A stretch of DNA of 64,000 nt from Nitrosomonas sp. Is79A3. Its GTDB lineage: Bacteria; Pseudomonadota; Gammaproteobacteria; Burkholderiales; Nitrosomonadaceae. The first letter of the stretch is position 1, and every line of letters starts with the position of its first letter. This document shows, one piece after another, positions 51,743 through 61,034 of this stretch. Both the position numbers and the translations under genes were made by a program. The stretch lies in the NCBI RefSeq assembly GCF_000219585.1, contig NC_015731.1, positions 3,658,001 through 3,722,000 of the forward strand. Direction: 5' to 3'. The notes beneath the pieces are model-generated. The model was not told where the DNA came from and made no database searches. It was given only the letters and a program-made list of their open reading frames with translations.

Positions 51743-51922
51743 ATGCTGGCAATAAAGCAGGAGGTATTGAAAGTCATTAATCAATTGCCTGAGGATGCTG
51801 ACATGGATGAAATCATGTACCGGCTTTATGTACTGGATAAGATTAGGAAAGGGCAGGAAGCCGTAGAGCAGTGCAAAACCCTGTCAAGTGAGAAACTCAA
51901 ACAAGAAATTGATGCGTGGTAA
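51743..51922 (+). CDS. Small antitoxin-like protein
   Basis: A 59-residue acidic protein (MLAIKQEVLKVINQLPEDADMDEIMYRLYVLDKIRKGQ..) preceded by a strong GGGAGGTGA site. The short helical layout and C-terminal tail resemble antitoxins paired with ParE/RelE toxins, but no toxin gene follows. Start taken at 51743. Function is inferred only from size and setting. Confidence 0.6.
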   Translation: MLAIKQEVLKVINQLPEDADMDEIMYRLYVLDKIRKGQEAVEQCKTLSSEKLKQEIDAW

Positions 51923-51972
51923 TCTGATCGGATGATAGATGAAGTAACTATTTCTAGCAAAAGAGGATAATC

Positions 51973-52206
51973 ATGCTTGCAATTAGACTACCTGAAGAAA
52001 TTGAGCATGGTCTGGCTGAGTTGGCTGCTAAAACCGGGCGCACTAAAACCTATTATGTGCGCGAAGCGATTCTTGAGCATCTCGATGAATTAGAAGAAAA
52101 GTACTTGGCTGTGGATCGCCTGGAAAAATCGGGCAAATGTTGGACACTGGATCAAATAGAATCGATACAAAAAACAGAAACTCATGCCACAACTAAACAC
52201 AATTAG
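51973..52206 (+). CDS. RHH (RelB/DUF6290-type) antitoxin-like protein
   Basis: Ribbon-helix-helix DNA-binding protein: MLAIRLPEEIEHGLAELAAKTGRTKTYYVREAILEHLDELEEKYL fits the family over residues 1-45. Its C-terminus (..KTETHATTKHN) overlaps the start of the following ATPase by 23 bp in another frame, where a RelE-like toxin normally would begin. It may be a regulator of the ATPase/DUF4276 pair. Preceded by AGAGGA. Confidence 0.72.
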   Translation: MLAIRLPEEIEHGLAELAAKTGRTKTYYVREAILEHLDELEEKYLAVDRLEKSGKCWTLDQIESIQKTETHATTKHN

Positions 52207-53287
52207 CGTTAAAGGTTTCAAGAGCATTGCTTCCATCGAGAAGCTGAAGCTTGGAACTATCAATGTAGTTATCGGACCAAATGGTTCCGGTAAATCTAAC
52301 TTCATTGGCGTGTTTTCCTTTTTGCATGCTATCAGAGAAGGGCACTTGCAGGACTATGTCATCAAGGCAGGGGGGGCTGACAAAGTGTTGCATTTTGGTG
52401 CGAAAACAACGAAGCTTCTTCAGATCCGTATTTCATTCCAAGATGAAACTAATGAATACGAAATTAAACTTGTGCCTACTAGTGCAGATGAACTCGTTCC
52501 ACTCTCAGAATCAGTTTATTACTGGAACCAATCAAGATATCGAGGCCCTATGGATAAAAGCCTTCCCAGAATTGGAAAAGAAGCTGGCATCAGCGCACAA
52601 AAATCCACATCAATAGCCAATCATGTACGTGTTCACCTAGATCGCTGGAGGCTCTATCATTTTCATGATACCAGTTCCACATCGCCAATGAAGATGACTA
52701 CGGATGTCAATGACAACCGCTATCTGCGTCCAGATGGTTCGAATCTGGCTGCATTTCTTTATTTTTTGCGCGAGAAACATAGTATTTCCTACAGTCTTAT
52801 CCGTCGTATCGTGCAACGAGTAGCACCATTTTTCGAAGATTTTCAATTGGAACCACAAAAATTGAATCCGGAAAAAATCCGATTGGAATGGCGACATAAG
52901 GGCTCAGAGGCTTATTTCGATGCACCTGCGCTTTCGGATGGAACGCTACGTTTTATTGCGTTGGCAACGTTATTTCTTCAGCCAGCAAATTATCAACCAT
53001 CGGTGATTTTGGTTGATGAGCCTGAACTCGGGTTGCATCCTTATGCCATTACTTTGCTAGCATCACTGATTAAGCAGATTTCTGGTAAACAAGTAATCAT
53101 ATCTACACAATCCCCGTTCTTGCTTGATCATTTCCAACCGGAGGACGTTTTGGTGGCAGATCGGGTGGATGGAGGTACACAGTTCACTCGACTTGATCCA
53201 GTTAAACTGGAAGGATGGTTGCAAGATTATAGTCTGGGTCAGCTGTGGGAGAAAAATGAACTGGGCGGTCGCCCTGGAGCCGAGTGA
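52184..53287 (+). CDS. AAA family ATPase (AAA_21/OLD-like)
   Basis: Soluble SMC/ABC-type ATPase of a probable defence pair. Walker A GPNGSGKSNF (31-40), the signature-like LSDGTLRFIALA, Walker B VILVDEPELGLHP and the D-loop/H-switch ISTQSPFLLD are all visible. 367 residues, without a fused TOPRIM domain. It starts within the upstream RHH gene and ends 4 bp before the DUF4276 gene, so the three are co-expressed. Related ATPases occur in OLD, PARIS and abortive-infection systems. Confidence 0.85.
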   Translation: MPQLNTISVKGFKSIASIEKLKLGTINVVIGPNGSGKSNFIGVFSFLHAIREGHLQDYVIKAGGADKVLHFGAKTTKLLQIRISFQDETNEYEIKLVPTSADELVPLSESVYYWNQSRYRGPMDKSLPRIGKEAGISAQKSTSIANHVRVHLDRWRLYHFHDTSSTSPMKMTTDVNDNRYLRPDGSNLAAFLYFLREKHSISYSLIRRIVQRVAPFFEDFQLEPQKLNPEKIRLEWRHKGSEAYFDAPALSDGTLRFIALATLFLQPANYQPSVILVDEPELGLHPYAITLLASLIKQISGKQVIISTQSPFLLDHFQPEDVLVADRVDGGTQFTRLDPVKLEGWLQDYSLGQLWEKNELGGRPGAE

Positions 53288-53291
53288 ATTC

Positions 53292-53984
53292 ATGTCTAGG
53301 TTGTTAATTCATGTCGAGGGGGAAACAGAAGAAACCTTTGTGAACGAAGTATTGGCTTCTTATCTTTACGGATATGGATACACGAAGATCAGCGCACGAC
53401 TTATCGGCAATGCACGCCAGCGTGATCGGCGAGGCGGTATTCGAGCCTGGAACTCGGTACGCAAGGATATTCTGAATCACCTTAAAGAAGATGTTGAGTG
53501 TTTTTCAACGATGATGGTGGATTTTTATGCGCTACCTCAAGCAGGCGAAAGAGCATGGCCGGGACGCGCTGGAGCAGCGCAATTGGCTTTCTCTGAAAAG
53601 GCAGCTTCAGTCGAACGCGCGTTGCTGGCAGATATTTGCAATGAGATGGGTAACGGATTTGAACAAGCGCGTTTTGTACCCTACGTCATGATGTATGAGT
53701 TTGAGGGATTATTATTCAGTGATGCTGATAAACTTGGGTTAGGTATTGGGAAGCCTGAATTGTCGCCGAAGTTTCAGGCTATCCGCGACCAGTTTACAAC
53801 CCCCGAGGAAATCAACGACTCTCCACTAACAGCACCATCCAAGCGAATTATAAATTTGGTTCCAAATTATGAGAAACCGCTAATGGGAACCTTGGCAATA
53901 CTTGAAATTGGACTCGACGCTATTCGTAAAGAATGTCCGCTTTTCCGGAAGTGGATAGAGAGACTCGAACAGTGGCCGCGATAG
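53292..53984 (+). CDS. DUF4276 family protein (TOPRIM-like)
   Basis: A 230-residue protein with TOPRIM-like acidic motifs: LIHVEGETEETFV (Glu9, Glu13 region), MMVDFYALP and YEFEGLLFSDADKL. It pairs with the upstream AAA ATPase. In such pairs the ATPase is thought to sense a trigger and the second protein to act as nuclease effector; that is inferred here. The start is the ATG at 53292 (MSRLLIHVEG), since the frame is open farther upstream without a signal. Confidence 0.8.
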   Translation: MSRLLIHVEGETEETFVNEVLASYLYGYGYTKISARLIGNARQRDRRGGIRAWNSVRKDILNHLKEDVECFSTMMVDFYALPQAGERAWPGRAGAAQLAFSEKAASVERALLADICNEMGNGFEQARFVPYVMMYEFEGLLFSDADKLGLGIGKPELSPKFQAIRDQFTTPEEINDSPLTAPSKRIINLVPNYEKPLMGTLAILEIGLDAIRKECPLFRKWIERLEQWPR

Positions 53985-54130
53985 CAGTATATTGCTGTAC
54001 TCTCAGATTCATTATTCCAATAAAAGCTGTTCATCAAAATCCTTTCCAAGTAATTGGCAAACCAGAATCACTGATTAAGACGTATTCTTGTGCAAGCATG
54101 AAGAATCCTGTTTCTATAAAAAGCAGCTTC

Positions 54131-57100
54131 TTATTTCAGTGAAAATTCCGCCCAACTGCCTCTCTTCTGATCGCTTTCTTCCGCTTCATCGATACCCACG
54201 ACAAAAATACGCTCACTGGAAATTTCACCTTTTTCAACCAGCCAGTTGCGCGCTGCGCTGGCGCGGTTTTCTGCCAGTGCTTGCAAGTCATTGTCCGTGA
54301 TTACGGTATGAGAAAGTATGAGTTGTTCCATTTCAGCGTTGGGAAGGCTCTTAGCCAGGCCGATCGCATTCTTGGGCTTTTCAAAAGTTTCTTTTTTGTA
54401 GGCGATTTCAAGGTATTTGCTATATTCTTCCGAGGTTAATGTCATATCCGTTATGGCACCGCTGGCGATGCCTTTTTTGGCGTCGTCGGCTAATTTCTGC
54501 GCTTTCACTTTGTTTTGCAGCATGGCAAGCTTAAGTCCCTCATAGTCTTCAGCCGGATCAACGTGACCGGAAATTTCCAGTTGCAGTGATGGGCGATCTT
54601 TTAGAACCTGAGACAAGGTTTGCAAGCGTTGTAATGCTTCCGCATCGATATCTGCAAAACCGGGAGTAAAGGAAATCTTGGATAATTCTTCGCCGCCTTC
54701 AAATACTGCACCCAGTAATGTAAATGGCGAGGTGATCGCTTTGGTGATCAGATTAGTGAATGCGGTGAAAATGACATCCCCGAGGTTAAATTGGGGATCA
54801 TTAATGGATCCTTTGAGCGGCAGATGGAGATTAATTTCGCCGCGGCGGTTTTTAAGCAGCGTAATCGCCAAGCTGAGCGGAAGAGACACGGCATCTTCAC
54901 TGTCGACTTTATCGCCGAGGGTAAATTGATCCAGAAAGATTTTGTTGTCTGCTATCAACGCACCATTCTCGATCTGGTAATTCACATCGGCTGACAATTT
55001 TCCCTTCTCAATCGCGTAACCGATGTATTTTCCAGAATAAGGGCTAAACGGTGGCAGATCGATATCTTTAACTTTTGCAACGATATCCAGTAGCAATTCG
55101 GCACTGAACGGATCTATCGTTCCACTAATTTGTAGCGGCGCTGTTTTGCTGACCATGCCGTGTATGTCTATTTTTCCGGATTTGCCGGGATACAATGGGC
55201 CAACCTGGCCCGAGAGCGCGGTCAGATTTGCGCGGTAATTCGGTTTAATAAACCGGTCATTGAAATTGATATTGCCATTCTTCAGGAAAATCTTATCGAT
55301 ATGAACGGGCGTCTCACCTTTTGAGGCGGCCGGGGTGTTACCGGTGGATTCAACGGCGGCAACGGCAATGCCAGACTCTGCCGTTTTTTCGGATTGAATG
55401 ATTTGCTTGAGATTGAGGCTGCCATCCGGAAGAATCGTCATGCGCGCATAAAAATCGCTCAAGTTTATTGTGCTGATATCCAGCAGCAATGGCTCATTGA
55501 CAAAATTTAGATGACTGATATCCAGCTTCTTCCAGCGCAGCAAATCATAGGCATTTTTGCTATCAAAGATATTAAAGTTGGCGAGCTTCCCCTGCCCGTT
55601 TGCCAGAATTTTCAGCGGGCTGCCACTGGCTTTGATATTTCCGTTAAAGGAAATGTCGCCGCTGGTCAGAAGCGCCGTCAGCCTATCGCCCAGCCAGCCT
55701 TGTAAAGACACCAAATCAATCGCGTCAAGGTTTAGCATTAAATCAGCCGAAAGGGGCGTCCAGGCCAGCGAGCCATTGGCTTTAAAGTTACCATGTTGGT
55801 TAACCTGCGCCTGCAGCACCAGATTCAACGGATTGACGCCATCCAGATCAATGTTTTCCAGAGTTAAATCCAGCGAATCGACAATCATCGGTGAAATTTT
55901 TGTCAACGTAAGATCTTCATAGCGTAGCGTAGCTGCTTTGAGTTGAATGCTTTTGATCTGTGGAGTCCAAGGTTTATTGTCTGTGCGTGCGGGTGCGGGC
56001 AATTTGGGTTCTTTTTCAGCCAGTTTAATACCGGCATTGGCATGCCCCGGTTTTCTAGCAGGAATAGGAATGCCTACATGAACTTGAATCTGAGGCTCTG
56101 CCGGATTCTGAGTGTCCAGGGAATTAAACAAGCGCGTTAAATCAATCGTGCCGCTGGCATCTCGACGCAACGTGGCGCTCAAACGATCCAGCGTGATATT
56201 ACCTAATGCAATCCGCTGTGCCGCTGTATTGACCGTGATGGAATCGATAGCCAGCTTTGCCAGCGCTAATGCCGGTTCGTTCTCGCCGTCACGCGTGATG
56301 GCGACTTGATCCATAGCCAGCTTGACCCGCGATGGTTTCTTCCCCGTCAAATCGGCTTGCGTCAAATCGATTTTCAGTTTCTTAAGCTCGGCTTGATACG
56401 GTGCGGCGACTGCGCTATTTTTGATCGCAATTTGGCGGAATGTGGTTGCACCGGTTAAGGTAATGTCTGGTGCTTTCGTGGGTTCCTGGGTAAATGTGAG
56501 CAGCAGATCGCTGTCGAAATAACCTGAAAGCAGATGGATTCCCTTTGGCAGGTCTGCATATTGATCAAATTGGGTTAAATCAATATTACTGAGTTTAACA
56601 GCCAGCGTTGCTTCCTGATTTGCCGCAAAAGGACGCAATTTGCCATCGAGTAAAAAAGGTGCTCCGTTAATCTTTGCGCTGAAGTGCGGTTCTATCCAAT
56701 CAGCCGGGGCGCTATTGAAATTGGCGACAACCGGGATGCCCAGGTTTATTTCGTTAATTATGTGCTCAGCATTTTTGTATCGATCAATAAATTCAAAGCG
56801 GCCGCCCTCAATGCGGATATTGCTGATAGAGAATTGGCCGCGTTGATCACTTGCGGCTTTTTCTTCATCTGCGGGTTGACTGAATTTTTCCAGCAAATCA
56901 GAAATATTCAGTTGCTCCTTGCTTTCCCGGACCAGGCGCAAATGCGGATCTGTCAGAGTAATTGCTGTTAGGACGGGCGCGCGCTGCTTGAGAGATTCAA
57001 TACTCAAAGCGACGGACAGCTTATTGAAAGAAAAAAGCGCTGTATTATTTTTATCGGAGGTAATTTTCTCGTCGACACGGAAACCCATTACGAGCAACTC

Positions 57101-57307
57101 AAGCGTACGCGGTTTTATTTCGATCGATGTTACAGTGACAGGACGTTGCAGGACTTCAGACAGTCGGATCTCAAGTTGAGACTTGGCATAACCCGGTAAC
57201 CAAAACGTGATGAGCGCCCCCACAGTGGCGATCAGGATCGCTATCACGCCGAGACTGATAATCAGACGTTTGTATCGAATAAAACGTGGCTGTATGGTCG
57301 AAGTCAT
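54131..57307 (-). CDS. DUF748 (AsmA-like) envelope protein with OmpA-like C-terminus
   Basis: A 1058-residue protein with an N-terminal transmembrane helix (about residues 14-34, LIISLGVIAILIATVGALITF) and a very long periplasmic AsmA/TamB-like beta-rich region, including LARKLAIDSITV-like and LDLTLENIDLDGVNPL segments. The C-terminal part FADIDAEALQRLQTLSQVLKD..LEISGHVDPAED resembles an OmpA peptidoglycan-binding module. Likely in lipid transport or envelope integrity. Family known, function inferred. Confidence 0.8.
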   Translation of the reverse strand: MTSTIQPRFIRYKRLIISLGVIAILIATVGALITFWLPGYAKSQLEIRLSEVLQRPVTVTSIEIKPRTLELLVMGFRVDEKITSDKNNTALFSFNKLSVALSIESLKQRAPVLTAITLTDPHLRLVRESKEQLNISDLLEKFSQPADEEKAASDQRGQFSISNIRIEGGRFEFIDRYKNAEHIINEINLGIPVVANFNSAPADWIEPHFSAKINGAPFLLDGKLRPFAANQEATLAVKLSNIDLTQFDQYADLPKGIHLLSGYFDSDLLLTFTQEPTKAPDITLTGATTFRQIAIKNSAVAAPYQAELKKLKIDLTQADLTGKKPSRVKLAMDQVAITRDGENEPALALAKLAIDSITVNTAAQRIALGNITLDRLSATLRRDASGTIDLTRLFNSLDTQNPAEPQIQVHVGIPIPARKPGHANAGIKLAEKEPKLPAPARTDNKPWTPQIKSIQLKAATLRYEDLTLTKISPMIVDSLDLTLENIDLDGVNPLNLVLQAQVNQHGNFKANGSLAWTPLSADLMLNLDAIDLVSLQGWLGDRLTALLTSGDISFNGNIKASGSPLKILANGQGKLANFNIFDSKNAYDLLRWKKLDISHLNFVNEPLLLDISTINLSDFYARMTILPDGSLNLKQIIQSEKTAESGIAVAAVESTGNTPAASKGETPVHIDKIFLKNGNINFNDRFIKPNYRANLTALSGQVGPLYPGKSGKIDIHGMVSKTAPLQISGTIDPFSAELLLDIVAKVKDIDLPPFSPYSGKYIGYAIEKGKLSADVNYQIENGALIADNKIFLDQFTLGDKVDSEDAVSLPLSLAITLLKNRRGEINLHLPLKGSINDPQFNLGDVIFTAFTNLITKAITSPFTLLGAVFEGGEELSKISFTPGFADIDAEALQRLQTLSQVLKDRPSLQLEISGHVDPAEDYEGLKLAMLQNKVKAQKLADDAKKGIASGAITDMTLTSEEYSKYLEIAYKKETFEKPKNAIGLAKSLPNAEMEQLILSHTVITDNDLQALAENRASAARNWLVEKGEISSERIFVVGIDEAEESDQKRGSWAEFSLK

Positions 57308-57407
57308 AGCATTGCCCTGTTAATTTCTACAACGGGTTAGCGAGTTGCTCAAAACATTTTAAATAATGGTACGTTGTAAATTACAGAATTTCTAAACCAA
57401 AATGCAG

Positions 57408-57450
57408 ATTGAGCTATTTAGTAGCAGCGCGGTCAACCAAATAGCTCAAT
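57408..57450. other. Perfect 12-bp inverted repeat downstream of FKBP gene
   Basis: ATTGAGCTATTT and AAATAGCTCAAT flank a 19-nt spacer. No T tail follows on either strand, so terminator or operator function is uncertain. Confidence 0.45.
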
Positions 57451-57488
57451 GGATACAATTCACCTGAAAAACCTGGTAAATGATAGAT

Positions 57489-57953
57489 TTAATAGTGCGA
57501 GCTTGCTTTCAGACCGATTAATTCAACATCAAAAATCAAGGTTGCATCCGGCGGAATAATATTGCCTGCGCCGCGTGCGCCATAAGCCATGGATGGCGGA
57601 ATAATCAACGTGCGCTGGCCGCCCACTTTCATCCCGACGACGCCTTTGTCCCAGCCTTTAATCACGCGTCCCGCGCCGAGCATGAATGAAAAATGTTCTT
57701 TCCGGTCATATGAGCTGTCAAACTTTGGTCCTTTCTTGTCTGGAGCGCTTTCATCATAAAGCCAGCCGGTATAATGAACATTGACAGTTTTTCCGATTTC
57801 CGCTTCCTCTCCGGCACCGACTTTGACATCGATTTTTTTAAACGCCGATTCATCAGCAGCGGCATGTTCTTTATAAGAGAAGGCTGTCTGGGGAAGCAGC
57901 GCCAACGCCAGCAGGATGATACTTAAATTAAACAGTGTTTTCATTTTATGCAT
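57489..57953 (-). CDS. Periplasmic FKBP-type peptidyl-prolyl isomerase
   Basis: A 154-residue exported isomerase: the ATG at 57953 (MHKMKTLFN..) follows GAGGAAACC; the signal peptide ends ..PQTAFSYKE. The FKBP domain contains VNVHYTGWLYDESAPDKKGPKFDSSYDR, VIKGWDKGVVGMKVGGQRTLIIP and the C-terminal GAGNIIPPDATLIFDVELI. Active-site aromatic residues conserved. Confidence 0.9.
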   Translation of the reverse strand: MHKMKTLFNLSIILLALALLPQTAFSYKEHAAADESAFKKIDVKVGAGEEAEIGKTVNVHYTGWLYDESAPDKKGPKFDSSYDRKEHFSFMLGAGRVIKGWDKGVVGMKVGGQRTLIIPPSMAYGARGAGNIIPPDATLIFDVELIGLKASSHY

Positions 57954-58143
57954 GGTTTCCTCAAGAAAAAAGTTAAATCCGGTTAATTCTAACAATTAAC
58001 TCTCAGGTATTATAACTGGTAACATCCGTTCTTTATCAGCGACTGTGTTCGAATTGATCGTTTCCACATAAGTTTGGTCATAAGGACCTAAATAGCATAA
58101 ATTCTTTTGATCTCACACTGCGAATTCTGTATCCATCAAAACT

Positions 58144-58611
58144 ATGCCAGCATCTGAACAACGTGAAACAAACCAGAATGAGCAGCAGACAGTAGATCAG
58201 CAAATGGCTGATTTGTTATGCCTGCACGATTCACCGTTGGTACGCGCACTGTATCTGGGAGCGGGTTTTTTGGCATTGTTGCTGGGCGCGTTAGGCGCAT
58301 TTTTACCGGTATTACCTACGACACCCTTTGTGCTTCTTGCCGCAGCTTGTTTTGCCCGCGGTTCTGAGTATTTTCATCGCAAATTACTGGAAAATCGAAT
58401 CGCCGGTCCAATTATTCGCGAATGGTGCATTTATCACAGCATCCCGCGACGCGCCAAACGCTGGGCTTATTTATTGATGGCATTGTCATTTGGCAGCTCT
58501 ATTTTAATAGTGCCCGAGCTATGGCAAAAGATCATGCTGATTATGATCGGCAGTATATTGGCCTTCTATATCTGGCGTGTTCCGGTGCGAGAATCTCCAA
58601 CTGTCCGTTGA
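58144..58611 (+). CDS. DUF454 (YbaN) inner-membrane protein
   Basis: A 155-residue protein with two to three hydrophobic segments (LYLGAGFLALLLGALGAFLPVLPTTPFVLLAAACFARGS; the TTPF motif is characteristic of YbaN/DUF454). Function unknown. The last codons (TVR-stop) come from the terminal repeat of copy E: the TGA is part of CCGTTGAAAA. Confidence 0.85.
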   Translation: MPASEQRETNQNEQQTVDQQMADLLCLHDSPLVRALYLGAGFLALLLGALGAFLPVLPTTPFVLLAAACFARGSEYFHRKLLENRIAGPIIREWCIYHSIPRRAKRWAYLLMALSFGSSILIVPELWQKIMLIMIGSILAFYIWRVPVRESPTVR

Positions 58612-58745
58612 AAAATTATCTGCATTGCCGCTGCGGTGTTAAAAACAACCTTAAAATGCTCATTTATCACGCATAAACTGCGCTTTTTCGCCTGTTTTTG
58701 CCTTGCATCGGGCTGCCTCGATTACGTTTTTCAACGGCCTTTTAA
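58600..58745 (-). mobile_element. 146-bp dispersed repeat, copy E (inverted)
   Basis: Reverse orientation relative to copies A-D and F: CTGTCCGTTGAAAAATTATC at the left and CGTTTTTCAACGGCCTTTTA at the right. Internal blocks are the reverse complement of the others. Its terminal repeat supplies the stop codon of the DUF454 gene. Confidence 0.88.
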
Positions 58746-59076
58746 ATGAAGACTCTTGATCTCGGATTCGCATGCCGGGATCAAATTCTCATTACAAAAT
58801 TACGTTATTGGTTAATTTTTCCTATAGTTTCAATTCTATTATTACTCTTTCCTTGAAAATTAATGAAGAGATTAATGTAATTAATTCTGTCTATTTTATG
58901 CGCCATTATTTCCACAAAAGAACAGAATTATCTTATAAGAAAAGTGCTTATTCTATCCCCTTATTCACCTCATTGGTTTATTGATATTTCATATAAAATC
59001 ATAAAAAAAACTAAAGCACTTGAAGTTTTCGCCGTAAGAAAAATCCTATCTTTTTAATCACTACAGTGAGTTTACA
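58746..59076. other. AT-rich intergenic region
   Basis: 331 bp between repeat E and the chemoreceptor; no gene, RNA or repeat recognised. It should hold the chemoreceptor promoter. Confidence 0.6.
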
Positions 59077-60594
59077 ATGAGAGTTAATGAGCCAGTTACC
59101 CAACGCGATATGGGTATGAATAATGATTGTGTGATCATCTCAACTACAAATTTAAAAGGTGCTCTCACATCAGTTAATGAAGATTTTATCCGGATGAGTG
59201 GTTTCACCTGGGAAGAACTTGATAACAAAAATCACAATATTATTCGCCACCCCGATGTGCCGCCAGAAGCTTATGCAATGCTATGGACAGCGCTCAAAGC
59301 GGGAAATCCGTGGATGGGCATGGTAAAAAATCGTCATAAAGGTGGTGACCACTATTGGGTAGATGCCTTTGCCAGTCCGCAATTCGAGGACGGTAAAATT
59401 ATCGGTTATCAATCGGTCCGCGTTAAACCTGAAAAAGCCTGGGTTGACCGGGCAGAGGGTTTGTATGCCAAAATTATGTCGAAAAAATCGGCAGATGATA
59501 AACGGCGCTCAAAACTGGATGAGGTTAAATTAACCCAATTTCCCATCAATCTAGCTGGTCAAATTGCATTGGCAATTACCGGTATTTTCGGCTTGATTTT
59601 TACAGGTCTCGCACTAACCGGACAGATTTCAGTGATCTTTGCTTTGTCTGGTTTTTTTGCTGGTAGCTTATGCAGCTTTGCAATCGTGCATCAAATGTTG
59701 AGCGGGCTGCGTGATTTGGCGAAAAAATCAGAAAAAATTGCGAACGATCCGGTTGCTCGCTATGTTTATACGGGAAGAAATGATGAAATAGGTCAATTGG
59801 AATATGCGCAGATATTCCAGGCGGCTAAACTCCGTACCGCAATTGGTCGTGTCAAAGAATCATCTGAAGTATTGGAACATGCTTCTGAAGAAATCGCTTC
59901 CGGCAATATCGATCTTTCCAGCCGCACGGAAAATCAAGCCTCCAGTTTGGAAGAAACAGCATCCAGTATGGAAGAAATTACTTCTACTGTGCAGCAAAAT
60001 GCGGAAAATGCCAAACAGGCCAATGTCTTGGTCCTGGAAGCGCGTAAGCAAGCGGAAAAAAGCGGTGCGGTGGTTTCCAGTACCATACAAGCCATGTCAC
60101 AAATCAACGATAGCAGCAAGAAAATTGCAGACATTACTAACGTTATTGATGAAATTGCTTTCCAAACAAACTTGCTGGCACTCAATGCAGCCGTCGAGGC
60201 TGCCCGCGCCGGTGAGCAAGGCCGGGGTTTTGCGGTAGTTGCTAACGAGGTGCGTACCCTGGCAGGACGCAGTGCAGAATCTGCAAAACAAATCAAAGAT
60301 CTTATCAACGACAGTGTAGCCAAGGTAGAAGATGGCACACAATTAGTCAATCAATCGGCGGAATCATTAAAATTGATTACCGATAGTGTCAAAAAGATTT
60401 CTGATATTGTCGGTGAAATTTCCCAATCTTCACAAGAGCAGGCAAACGGTATTGAGCAGATTAACCAGGCTATCTCACAAATTGATGAAGTGACACAACA
60501 GAATGGACAGTTAGTAGAGAAATTATCAACGTCCAGCCGTGCGATGACTGAGAAAGTCAAAATGATTTCTGGGCTGGCAGATCAATTCAAGTAA
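59077..60594 (+). CDS. PAS-domain methyl-accepting chemotaxis protein (Aer-like)
   Basis: Energy or redox taxis transducer. An N-terminal PAS domain (about 15-125: [21 protein letters not shown], then YWVDAFASP), a membrane segment pair (about 165-210), HAMP-like linker, and the cytoplasmic signalling domain with [24 protein letters not shown] and [11 protein letters not shown]. 505 residues. A terminator at 60622-60658 follows. Confidence 0.93.
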   Translation: MRVNEPVTQRDMGMNNDCVIISTTNLKGALTSVNEDFIRMSGFTWEELDNKNHNIIRHPDVPPEAYAMLWTALKAGNPWMGMVKNRHKGGDHYWVDAFASPQFEDGKIIGYQSVRVKPEKAWVDRAEGLYAKIMSKKSADDKRRSKLDEVKLTQFPINLAGQIALAITGIFGLIFTGLALTGQISVIFALSGFFAGSLCSFAIVHQMLSGLRDLAKKSEKIANDPVARYVYTGRNDEIGQLEYAQIFQAAKLRTAIGRVKESSEVLEHASEEIASGNIDLSSRTENQASSLEETASSMEEITSTVQQNAENAKQANVLVLEARKQAEKSGAVVSSTIQAMSQINDSSKKIADITNVIDEIAFQTNLLALNAAVEAARAGEQGRGFAVVANEVRTLAGRSAESAKQIKDLINDSVAKVEDGTQLVNQSAESLKLITDSVKKISDIVGEISQSSQEQANGIEQINQAISQIDEVTQQNGQLVEKLSTSSRAMTEKVKMISGLADQFK

Positions 60595-60621
60595 CAAAGC
60601 CGCTGCTTGAATTAGCTAATG

Positions 60622-60658
60622 AGCCGGAATGGTCGCAATGCTGATTCCGGCTTTTTTC
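60622..60658 (+). terminator. Rho-independent terminator of the chemoreceptor gene
   Basis: AGCCGGAAT and ATTCCGGCT form a 9-bp stem with a 13-nt loop, followed by TTTTTCATTTTTC. Confidence 0.85.
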
Positions 60659-60812
60659 ATTTTTCGCATATAATAAATTTAATATTCTTATTAAATTTAT
60701 TAGTCTTCGCAGAATCTGTCTGATACATAGCATGAATTCGCCCAGTATCTTTTAGTCTATGAATCTCTTACTATTCGATATCTTGTGGCATAACTGGGTC
60801 AACAATGTGGCG

Positions 60813-60959
60813 TAGCGGGCTGTTGAAAAGCGTTTTCGAGGCAGCCGATGCAAGGCAAAAACAGGCGAAAAAGCGCAGTTTATGCATGATAAATGAGCAT
60901 TTTGAGTCTGTTTTTAACACCGTAGCGGCAACGCAGATAGTTTTTCAACGGCCTGTTAG
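60813..60959 (+). mobile_element. 147-bp dispersed repeat, copy F
   Basis: TAGCGGGCTGTTGAAAA at the left and TTTTTCAACGGCCTGTTAG at the right with the usual internal blocks. A 77-codon frame on the plus strand here is a by-product of the repeat and is not called as a gene. Confidence 0.88.
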
Positions 60960-61034
60960 ATCATTTTCAGCTCCAACAGCTAGCGTGTTAATTACGAGTA
61001 CATATGCGCTGATGAAGGATGCTAAAATATTTAT

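Noticed and set aside
52184-53984. Call as a PARIS (AriA-AriB) system
   Set aside because: The second protein looks like DUF4276 rather than DUF4435 and the context has an RHH gene, so a direct PARIS call is not supported.
58422-58676. An 84-codon frame over the end of DUF454
   Set aside because: Alternative frame of the DUF454 gene continuing into repeat copy E.
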